A DNA stretch of 7,141 nt, taken from assembly GCA_944350395.1 (NCBI GenBank), contig CALVPA010000064.1, positions 1 through 7,141 of the forward strand. Direction: 5' to 3'. This document shows positions 1-4,773 of the stretch, one piece after another. Positions within the stretch are counted from its first letter, which is position 1; every line of letters begins with the position of its first letter. Under the pieces are notes generated by a model, which ran no database searches, had not been told where the DNA came from, and worked only from the letters and a program-made list of their open reading frames with translations. Origin of the DNA: an uncultured Bacilli bacterium (GTDB lineage: Bacteria; Bacillota_I; Bacilli_A; RF39; UBA660). The translations under genes and the position numbers were made by a program.

Positions 1-275
1 TAGTCTCCTGTATTCGTTATAGTAAATGTGTATTTTGTATTGCCATCTAAATCGCTTACAGATGTAGGATAAATGTCGCTTAAAACTATGGTACTACTAG
101 TACTCGTCAGTTCTGCATCTAATACCCCTACGAATATCTTTTGATTTTCTGTATTTTTATTGTCTATTTGAAAGAGTGAATATGTTATACCTACAGTCAG
201 TAAAATAACTGCGATTACGGATAGTATAGTTAGTTTTACATGTGATTTGATAACTCTATTGAATGCTTTATTCAC
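1..275 (-). CDS. Partial secreted/anchored TasA/SipW-substrate-like protein (N-terminus only)
   Basis: The reading frame starts at GTG (275-273) and runs off the left edge after 91 residues. A near-consensus ribosome site (AGTAGGTGA) lies about 8 nt upstream, and no ATG upstream competes. The protein opens with a basic segment, then a hydrophobic helix (residues about 13-31) ending in TYSLF, as in the 'T-Y-[AS]-x-F' region of TasA/camelysin-type proteins processed by SipW-like signal peptidases. The rest is polar and Thr/Ser-rich, and ends in KYTFTITNTG (81-90), a beta-strand pattern common in extracellular Ig-like or TasA-like domains. Function is inferred only from this N-terminus: an exported or membrane-anchored surface protein, possibly a matrix-fibre or pilin-like component. 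It has its own promoter (302-330). The full length and any C-terminal anchor are outside the window. Confidence 0.7.
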   Translation of the reverse strand, partial: MNKAFNRVIKSHVKLTILSVIAVILLTVGITYSLFQIDNKNTENQKIFVGVLDAELTSTSSTIVLSDIYPTSVSDLDGNTKYTFTITNTGD

Positions 276-301
276 TAGTATTTCACCTACTTTATATAGT
301 A

Positions 302-330
302 ATTATACAAAATGTTTTAAAATAATTCAA
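302..330 (-). promoter_or_regulatory. Sigma-A promoter for the left-edge surface protein gene
   Basis: Read on the minus strand: -35 TTGAAT (330-325), a 17-nt spacer, then a perfect -10 TATAAT (307-302). Transcription would start near 295, leaving a leader of about 20 nt before the GTG at 275. It lies downstream of the terminator of the tsf unit (381-408), so the surface protein gene is transcribed on its own. Confidence 0.8.
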
Positions 331-380
331 TTGTTTATTATTTACTTTACTAAAGTTCATAAAATAGTACTTTTTTTGAC

Positions 381-408
381 AAATAAAAAGCACTTTATTC
401 GAGTGCTT
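381..408 (-). terminator. Intrinsic terminator of the rpsB-tsf unit
   Basis: On the minus strand AAGCACT (408-402) pairs with AGTGCTT (394-388) around a 7-nt loop, followed by the T-rich run TTTTTATTT. The left arm lies inside the last codons of the thioredoxin-like gene, and the stop codon sits in the loop, so terminator and coding sequence overlap. The stem is the same as that of the pgsA terminator at 2917-2955. Confidence 0.85.
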
Positions 409-955
409 CTATGTCTTTTGATATATCGCTTTTTAATGTATCAAGTTTGTCTTTGGTCCAATATTCGATTGGTGCTCCGTCGTAATCGGATTCGTACAAA
501 TCATCTTTAGAATATGTCTTATAAATACTGCCATCTTTGATAAATGCTATATAAGGTGTAGTAAGTCCATCTAAGTCTAAGTTAGTTAATAACTTTTTAT
601 AATTGGAAGAAGTATTATCTAAATCAGTAGTCTCAAGATAATATATCTTATGATCTTTAGAACTTGCTACTTCGTTTAGGGGACTGACTAGAACTTGTGT
701 CCAAGAGTCTAGTGGGTCTCCGATTAAAAGAATGAAACTGTCATCTCTTAGCATTTTATTTAGTTCTTTTAAAGTTACATAGTTGTACACATTATCTTCC
801 GGTACATATGAATAAGACTTTTTAAAGAGAAGTGCATCCGATATTTTACTAGAGTTATACATATCGATTGCATCTTTGATACCGAATATCAAAAATATTA
901 TGCCTACTACTATGAGTATGATATCAGTAATTATTCTTAAAGTTTTGTATTTCAT
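395..955 (-). CDS. Membrane-anchored thioredoxin-fold-like protein without cysteines, coupled to tsf
   Basis: I recognise no named gene. The 186-residue protein has one N-terminal membrane helix (about 8-25) and a soluble domain predicted outside the cell. That domain reads like a thioredoxin-like fold of the bacteriocin-transport-accessory type: a hydrophobic strand ending in IGDP (78-81), a helix with SPLNEVA (91-97), the strand IYYLET, then TTPYIAFIKDGS (132-143), which looks like the cis-proline strand (P134) and hairpin of thioredoxins. Where family members carry CxxC, this protein has D83-S-W-T86, and there is no cysteine anywhere in it, so oxidoreductase chemistry is unlikely. A binding or chaperone-like role would be inference. 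The ATG overlaps the tsf stop by one base (TAATG), the usual sign of translational coupling, and there is little Shine-Dalgarno sequence of its own. The fold call is by eye and moderate. Confidence 0.8.
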   Translation of the reverse strand: MKYKTLRIITDIILIVVGIIFLIFGIKDAIDMYNSSKISDALLFKKSYSYVPEDNVYNYVTLKELNKMLRDDSFILLIGDPLDSWTQVLVSPLNEVASSKDHKIYYLETTDLDNTSSNYKKLLTNLDLDGLTTPYIAFIKDGSIYKTYSKDDLYESDYDGAPIEYWTKDKLDTLKSDISKDIEALE

Positions 956-1824
956 TATTTGATTTGGCTCATTACTTCATCGGCAAAGTTTTCGTTTCTG
1001 TGTTCCATACCTTCGCCAACTTCGTAACGTACCATCTTTAAGACTTCTCCGCCGTTATTCTTGACATAAGTCTTGACGTCGATGTCTCCATCTTTTATGA
1101 ATGCTTGGTCTACTAAGCATATTTCTTTGAAGAATTTCTTTAGTCTACCAGCGACCATCTTCTCAGCAATGTCAGCAGGTTTACCCTCTTCCATAGCTTG
1201 TTGTTTTAAGAATTCTTTTTCTTTTTCGATTCTCTCAGCTGGTACACTTTCTTCGTTTAAGTATTCTGGTTTCATAGCAGCAGCTTGCATTGCGACGTCT
1301 TTAGCAACTTCTTCGTTTGCGCCCTTTACTACTGTAAGTACAGCGATTTTTCCGCCCATGTGCAAGTATGAACCGAAAGTTTCATCGTCATTCTTAGTTA
1401 CGTATTCTACTCTTCTTAGAGATAATTTTTCTCCGATAGTAGCTGTTTTAGAGATAATTAACTCTTCGACAGTTCCTTCGCTAGTTTCTGCTTTTAGAGC
1501 TTCTTCTAAAGTTTTAGCTCCACTTTTTAATACTGCTTCTCCGATTTCTTTTACGAGTGAAACGAAGTTTTCGTTTTTACTTACGAAGTCTGTCTCACTG
1601 TTTACTTCGATGATGCACGCATTATTTCCATCTATGAATACATTTGCAAGTCCTTCTGCAGCGATTCTGTCTGCTTTTTTAGCAGCTTTTGCAATACCTT
1701 TTTCTCTTAGGTAGTCGACTGCAGCTTCCATATTGCCATTAGTCTCGACTAAGGCTTTTTTGCAATCCATCATACCTGCTCCAGTCATACTTCTTAATTC
1801 GTTAACCATTTGTGCAGTAACCAT
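955..1824 (-). CDS. tsf: Elongation factor Ts
   Basis: EF-Ts is the guanine-nucleotide exchange factor that reloads EF-Tu with GTP in the cytoplasm. From the chosen start the protein has 289 residues, the usual size for Firmicutes. The N-terminal UBA-like domain carries TGAGMMDCKKAL (14-25), and the core carries the signature TDFV (78-81), whose Asp-Phe pair inserts near the EF-Tu nucleotide site. An in-frame ATG three codons upstream (1833) directly abuts the AGAGAGG ribosome site (1840-1834) and cannot be used efficiently. The ATG at 1824 sits 9 nt from it and gives the family-like start MVTAQ. The gene follows rpsB by 15 nt, and its stop overlaps the start of the downstream membrane protein gene. 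The usual downstream neighbours pyrH and frr are absent. Confidence 0.97.
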   Translation of the reverse strand: MVTAQMVNELRSMTGAGMMDCKKALVETNGNMEAAVDYLREKGIAKAAKKADRIAAEGLANVFIDGNNACIIEVNSETDFVSKNENFVSLVKEIGEAVLKSGAKTLEEALKAETSEGTVEELIISKTATIGEKLSLRRVEYVTKNDDETFGSYLHMGGKIAVLTVVKGANEEVAKDVAMQAAAMKPEYLNEESVPAERIEKEKEFLKQQAMEEGKPADIAEKMVAGRLKKFFKEICLVDQAFIKDGDIDVKTYVKNNGGEVLKMVRYEVGEGMEHRNENFADEVMSQIK

Positions 1825-1833
1825 ATTATTCAT

Positions 1834-1840
1834 CCTCTCT
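1834..1840 (-). promoter_or_regulatory. Ribosome binding site that fixes the tsf start
   Basis: AGAGAGG on the minus strand lies 9 nt from the ATG at 1824 and zero nt from the in-frame ATG at 1833. Its first base is the last base of the rpsB stop codon. This supports the shorter EF-Ts. Confidence 0.75.
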
Positions 1841-2769
1841 TATTTATTTAGAACATCGATAAGTTCATCTTTTTTCATAGTACTGTAGTTTTTAATTTTC
1901 TTTTCTTTAGCTAATGCTTTTAATTCTACTAGAGTCATACTAGATAATTCAGCACTTTCTTTTTCTTCTTTAACTGCTTTTACTTCTTCGCTTTTAACTT
2001 CTTTTACAGCTTTAGCTTCTTCTTCTTTAATAGTTTCTTTCTTAGTACTTGGTTTTTTCTCTTCTTCAGTGACATAGTCTACTAATGGTAACTTCTTTCC
2101 TTCACATATAGCATTAGTTAATACTCCAAGTACGACTTTTACAGCGCGTACTGCGTCGTCATTACCAGGTATAACGTAGTCTACATCGTCTGGATCACAG
2201 TTAGTGTCTACTAAACCGAATACTGGTATATTAAGTTTACGTGCTTCACGGATGGCATTGATTTCCTTCTTAGGATCTACGATGATCATAGCATCAGGTA
2301 ATTTATCCATCTTACGAATACCACATAAAACTTTGTTCAATTTCTCGTATTCTTTTTTGATTCCGATTACTTCCTTCTTAGGCAGTAAATCAAAAGTACC
2401 GTCTTCTTCCATCTTTTCGATTTCTTCTAATCTCTTAATTCTCTTTCTTATAGTACGGAAGTTTGTAAGGGTACCTCCAAGCCATCTTTCTGTTACATAG
2501 AATGATTCACTTCTAATAGCTTCCTCTTTAGCAACTTCGCTAGCTTGTTTTTTAGTTCCAACGAATAAGAATTGTCCTCCGTTTTCACTAATTCTCTTTA
2601 GTTCCTCGTATGCTTTTTCGATACAAGCAACTGTCTTTTCAAGATCGATAATATAAATATCATCTCTTGCAGTAAAGATGTACTCTCTCATTTTAGGGTT
2701 CCATCTCTTTGTTTGATGTCCAAAATGAACACCTGCTTCTAAAAGATAACTCATAGAAACAACAGCCAT
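1840..2769 (-). CDS. rpsB: 30S ribosomal protein S2 with C-terminal Rho-N-like extension
   Basis: S2 is a late-assembling protein at the head-body junction of the 30S subunit. Residues about 1-232 are a complete S2: GVHFGHQTKRWNPKM (13-27), the FVGTKKQA strand (69-76), TERWLGGTLTNF (93-104), DAMIIVDP (159-166) and PVFGLVDTNCDPDDVDYVIPGNDDA (182-206). At 309 residues it is some 50 longer than typical bacterial S2. The extra part is a Lys/Glu-rich linker (about 234-273) with an imperfect repeat of the type KAVKE, then a compact segment (about 276-309, MTLVELKALAKEKKI and KKDELIDVL) resembling the SAP-like N-terminal domain of Rho. A perfect AAGGAGG (2785-2779) lies 9 nt before the ATG. The gene has its own promoter and a structured leader, and is first in the rpsB-tsf unit. 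Confidence 0.98.
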   Translation of the reverse strand: MAVVSMSYLLEAGVHFGHQTKRWNPKMREYIFTARDDIYIIDLEKTVACIEKAYEELKRISENGGQFLFVGTKKQASEVAKEEAIRSESFYVTERWLGGTLTNFRTIRKRIKRLEEIEKMEEDGTFDLLPKKEVIGIKKEYEKLNKVLCGIRKMDKLPDAMIIVDPKKEINAIREARKLNIPVFGLVDTNCDPDDVDYVIPGNDDAVRAVKVVLGVLTNAICEGKKLPLVDYVTEEEKKPSTKKETIKEEEAKAVKEVKSEEVKAVKEEKESAELSSMTLVELKALAKEKKIKNYSTMKKDELIDVLNK

Positions 2770-2881
2770 ATTTTTATTCCTCCTTCGTTAATTCACCCCG
2801 ACATTTCTGAAATATCTCAACCTGGCTAAGGTCACTGGAGATATAAATTCATATCGGTGTTTATTTCAGCTTTTCAAAGCC
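2770..2881 (-). promoter_or_regulatory. Structured rpsB leader RNA with possible pseudoknot (candidate S2-responsive element)
   Basis: The roughly 110-nt leader between promoter and rpsB is rich in pairing. Reading 5'->3' on the minus strand: CUGAAAU (2869-2863) pairs with AUUUCAG (2813-2807). Inside it AUCUC (2842-2838) pairs with GAGAU (2818-2814), and ACCU (2832-2829) with AGGU (2823-2820). CACC (2859-2856) lies within the loop of the first helix and pairs with GGUG (2797-2794) beyond it, forming a pseudoknot that ends 8 nt before the Shine-Dalgarno. A small hairpin GCUUU-GA-AAAGC (2880-2869) is possible at the 5' end. S2 represses its own mRNA in E. coli; that this leader does the same is inference, and I cannot tell whether it belongs to a described RNA family. 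Confidence 0.65.
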
Positions 2882-2887
2882 AATAAT

Positions 2888-2916
2888 ATAATAACAAAAT
2901 AGTAATATAATATCAA
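2888..2916 (-). promoter_or_regulatory. Sigma-A promoter of the rpsB-tsf unit
   Basis: On the minus strand: -35 TTGATA (2916-2911), 17-nt spacer, -10 TATTAT (2893-2888). The predicted start near 2881 coincides with the beginning of the structured leader. The -35 box immediately follows the T-run of the pgsA terminator, so the two transcription units are separated by almost no spare sequence. Confidence 0.75.
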
Positions 2917-2955
2917 GAAAAAAAGCACTCTACATGTCTTTTAGAAGTGCTTTTT
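2917..2955 (-). terminator. Intrinsic terminator overlapping the pgsA 3' end
   Basis: On the minus strand AAAAAAGCACT (ending at 2945) pairs with AGTGCTTTTTTT (2928 downwards), with a loop of about 16 nt and a T7 run. The pgsA stop codon (2932-2930) is inside the loop. The stem repeats the AAGCACT/AGTGCTT sequence of the tsf-unit terminator. A-run and T-run flank both sides, so it could also work on the plus strand, although no plus-strand gene converges here. Confidence 0.85.
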
Positions 2956-3526
2956 TGTTATTCTCATAGTATTGTACACCAGAAATTACAGAAAGTATTG
3001 TCGCAAGTACGATTAGGGCATCTGCTACCTTTATACCTATCAGTTCGAATGGCAAATTATATAATAGCATTAGAGATACGCCGGCCATCATACAGATAGT
3101 CTTTACTTTTCCTGCAATAGATGCTCCGACTGCGTGTCCACTTTGTCCAGCGACCATCTTTATCGAGTCTACGAATGTATCTCTCGTTATGATTATGACT
3201 GGAATCGCTGCAGGTATAAATCCATCGACTGCGAGTACTATTAAAATACCGTTTACAAGTATTTTATCAGCGATAGCGTCCATTACTTTTCCAAAATCAG
3301 TAACCATGTTATTCTTTCTCGCTAAATAGCCGTCTAGTGAATCAGTGATGCTCGCTATTATAAAGATAACTGCACATATTATATATTTTAAACTTATCTC
3401 TACTCTACCCGCAACGATATAAGTAGGCCATTCAAAACCTATCTGGTAAAATGGGAAAACCATCATGACTAGTAATATAACAGATAATATAATTCTACTT
3501 ACAGTAATTTTATTCGGTAAATTCAT
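2930..3526 (-). CDS. pgsA: CDP-diacylglycerol--glycerol-3-phosphate 3-phosphatidyltransferase
   Basis: PgsA makes phosphatidylglycerolphosphate from CDP-diacylglycerol and glycerol-3-phosphate, the committed step to phosphatidylglycerol and cardiolipin, in the cytoplasmic membrane. The 198-residue protein has the complete CDP-alcohol phosphatidyltransferase motif DGx2ARx8Gx3Dx3D: D65-G66, A69-R70, G79, D83, D87. The N-terminus MNLPNKITVSRI is typical of PgsA. Hydrophobic segments lie at about 8-27, 46-63, 89-110, 140-157 and 168-185. A TAGGAG ribosome site made partly of the upstream gene's stop codon lies 5 nt before the ATG, so translation is probably coupled to the RodZ-like gene, only 8 nt away. 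Pairing of pgsA with a RodZ/YmfM homologue is also seen in Bacillus. The usual downstream cinA-recA is not present. Confidence 0.96.
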   Translation of the reverse strand: MNLPNKITVSRIILSVILLVMMVFPFYQIGFEWPTYIVAGRVEISLKYIICAVIFIIASITDSLDGYLARKNNMVTDFGKVMDAIADKILVNGILIVLAVDGFIPAAIPVIIITRDTFVDSIKMVAGQSGHAVGASIAGKVKTICMMAGVSLMLLYNLPFELIGIKVADALIVLATILSVISGVQYYENNKKALLKDM

Positions 3527-3534
3527 AAATACTC

Positions 3535-3987
3535 CTATCTTAACATAACTTGTTTAATCGCCCATATGAGTGTAATCGCTACTAATATTATGATTACTAT
3601 AATAGTAATTACATACTTAGCTATTTTAGATTCTTCTTTCGGTTTTAAATAAGGTGAAACGACTTTTATTTCGTTCGTCTCTAACTCTTCTTCTTCTTTT
3701 TCTTTAGTCGCTATAGCTTTTTCTAAATCGTTTAATGGTATTTTCGACGTATATTCGAACATATACTCGTTGAATCTATCTATGATTTTATCGGGATCTA
3801 ATCCCAAGTATTTAGCATATGTCTGAAGATATCCTTTTAATTCGAAAATGTCTTTAAATATTCCTATGTTTCCTTCTTCTATCTGCTCTAAGGACGTGAC
3901 CGGTATTCCGGTATCTGTGCTTGCTTCGTCTAAGCTGACACTGGAAGAAGTTCTCGCTAACTTGAAATCAAGACCTATTTCGTTCAA
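3535..3987 (-). CDS. RodZ/YmfM-like helix-turn-helix membrane protein
   Basis: The chosen start is TTG at 3987, giving 150 residues. The layout is that of the RodZ/YmfM family: a cytoplasmic helix-turn-helix domain (about 3-70; LARTSSSVSLDEAS, then the family-like LKGYLQTYAKYLGLDPDKII at 50-69), a charged linker rich in Glu/Lys (about 90-122), and one membrane helix (about 123-144) with a very short outside tail. RodZ links MreB to the wall-elongation machinery. This protein lacks the large extracellular domain of E. coli RodZ, as short Firmicute homologues do. The ribosome site AAAGGAG is 8 nt from the TTG. The in-frame GTG at 3996 overlaps that site, and the nearer ATG is out of frame and stops at once. 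It sits between rnpB and pgsA with no promoter of its own. Confidence 0.88.
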   Translation of the reverse strand: MNEIGLDFKLARTSSSVSLDEASTDTGIPVTSLEQIEEGNIGIFKDIFELKGYLQTYAKYLGLDPDKIIDRFNEYMFEYTSKIPLNDLEKAIATKEKEEEELETNEIKVVSPYLKPKEESKIAKYVITIIVIIILVAITLIWAIKQVMLR

Positions 3988-3995
3988 GTCATTCA

Positions 3996-4002
3996 CTCCT
4001 TT
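3996..4002 (-). promoter_or_regulatory. Ribosome binding site that fixes a TTG start for the RodZ-like gene
   Basis: AAAGGAG on the minus strand. The in-frame GTG starts within its last base, so it cannot serve that codon. The TTG at 3987 is 8 nt away, the ideal distance, and yields a family-like N-terminus (NEIGLDFKLAR). Confidence 0.75.
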
Positions 4003-4009
4003 ATATAGT

Positions 4010-4024
4010 AAAAAAAAATAATAC
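4010..4024 (-). terminator. T-tract at the 3' end of rnpB (possible partial terminator)
   Basis: Nine consecutive T on the minus strand (4018-4010) follow the 3' strand of the RNase P P1 helix. There is no compact GC-rich hairpin directly before it; the nearest palindrome, ACCAC-TATA-GTGGT (4057-4044), is about 26 nt away. It may end the mature RNA or only weaken transcription, because the RodZ-like gene begins shortly after with no promoter of its own. Confidence 0.4.
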
Positions 4025-4379
4025 TTTGTAAGCCTTGTTCTGTACCACTATAGTGGTGACAAACATTTATCTTTTAGATATATAATCTAAACCTCAGATT
4101 GAGTTTGATTTCTCATCCAAAGCTCCCCTACCATAATTTGGGTTTCTCACTTGCGGGGTTTACCACGTTCCACTCTAGTCGTTTCCAACTAGCATCGTCT
4201 CTTTGGCACTTTTATATCTACTCATTCCTTTTCGGGAATTTTCGAAGCCGTTATGTAAAAATACATACCTAAGGTTATCTTTTCCCTTAGCACAATCATT
4301 ACCGGCCATCTCAGGCCGAGTGAGCAAGGACTTTCCTCTAGTAGTAAAATCTACCAGCGTTTGTCTTTCCGTATTATTT
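4016..4379 (-). ncRNA. rnpB: RNase P RNA, type B (Bacillus type)
   Basis: This is the catalytic RNA that removes the 5' leader of tRNA precursors, about 364 nt here. Conserved blocks appear in order on the minus strand: GAGGAAAGTCC (4338-4328), the GAGATGGCC region (about 4311), GTGGAACGTGGTAAACCCC (4173-4155), GAGAAACCCAAAT followed by GGTAGGGG (4132-4125), and ACAGAACAAGGCTTA (4043-4029). The spacing around the AAGTGCCA...GTGGAACG blocks resembles B. subtilis type B rather than the E. coli type. The outermost helix (P1) can be AAATAATAC (4379-4371) with GTATTATTT (4024-4016), nine pairs, all A-U but one. The 5' strand overlaps the gpsB stop codon. A run of nine T (4018-4010) follows. The ends are my estimate from P1. 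Confidence 0.96.
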
Positions 4380-4713
4380 ATTCGTTTTTACCATAAACTA
4401 TTTTTTCTAAGTTAGATAATCTCTTGAGTAAATCGACATTATTACTCGTGTATTTTCCATTAGCAGAAGTCTCTGACATCGTCTCTAATTCCATCTTTAA
4501 CTTTCTGATTTCATTTTTGAGCATGTTGTTTTCATCTACTATGTCTTTATTCTCTTTTTCTAACTTCTTTATAAAACGGATGAACTCTGTATAATCTTCT
4601 ATTATTGTGTCTAAATATTGGTCGACTTCTTGAGGTCTATAGCCTTTAGCATCGATTTTAAACTCCTTATTGAGTATCTCTTTAGGAGATAGATTTAGAT
4701 TCACTTCATACAT
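4378..4713 (-). CDS. gpsB: Cell-division and wall-growth regulator GpsB
   Basis: GpsB is a small DivIVA-related membrane-associated coiled-coil protein that positions penicillin-binding proteins between the side wall and the septum. From ATG 4713 the protein has 111 residues, close to the Bacillus 98. The N-terminal DivIVA-like domain reads LSPKEILNKEFKIDAKGYRPQEVDQYLD, with the Gly-Tyr of the membrane-binding loop, followed by a coiled coil (about 45-80), a short polar linker, and the diagnostic C-terminal trimer domain LLKRLSNLEKIVYG (95-108). An in-frame GTG at 4722 overlaps the AGAAGGG ribosome site, so the ATG 8 nt from it is preferred. It has a strong promoter of its own. rnpB follows with overlap at the stop codon; gpsB next to rnpB is also the Bacillus arrangement. 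Confidence 0.96.
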   Translation of the reverse strand: MYEVNLNLSPKEILNKEFKIDAKGYRPQEVDQYLDTIIEDYTEFIRFIKKLEKENKDIVDENNMLKNEIRKLKMELETMSETSANGKYTSNNVDLLKRLSNLEKIVYGKNE

Positions 4714-4718
4714 AGCGT

Positions 4719-4728
4719 TCACCCTTCT
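4719..4728 (-). promoter_or_regulatory. Ribosome binding site that fixes the gpsB start
   Basis: AGAAGGGTGA on the minus strand. The GTG inside it is in frame with gpsB but cannot be served by it. The ATG at 4713 lies 8 nt past the GGG. Confidence 0.7.
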
Positions 4729-4738
4729 TACAGATATA

Positions 4739-4767
4739 ATTTTACTTATTTTTCATATATTTGTCAA
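4739..4767 (-). promoter_or_regulatory. Strong sigma-A promoter for gpsB-rnpB-rodZ-like-pgsA
   Basis: Perfect -35 TTGACA (4767-4762), 17-nt spacer, -10 TAAAAT (4744-4739) on the minus strand. The expected start is near 4732, leaving a short leader. It begins 6 nt after the stop codon of the lysozyme-like gene. It is the only convincing promoter upstream of rnpB, the RodZ-like gene and pgsA. Confidence 0.85.
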
Positions 4768-4773
4768 GGTATA

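Noticed and set aside
247..510. Plus-strand 87-codon frame over the left-edge promoter and terminator.
   Set aside because: It covers a minus-strand promoter, a terminator and the ends of two minus-strand genes, has no ribosome site, and its composition looks random.
1073..1714. Long plus-strand open frame of 213 codons opposite tsf, and a 98-codon one opposite rpsB (2204-2500).
   Set aside because: Both are antisense to clearly conserved genes, have no family-like content, and are Ser/Phe-rich as expected from reverse-strand translation.
4000..4040. A promoter for the RodZ-like gene (TTACAA with TACTAT or TATATA).
   Set aside because: The -35 is poor and the transcript would begin at or inside the ribosome site AAAGGAG, leaving no usable leader.
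4044..4057. Palindrome ACCACTATAGTGGT as an operator or terminator.
   Set aside because: It lies within RNase P RNA as an internal hairpin and is too far from the T-tract to act as a terminator stem.
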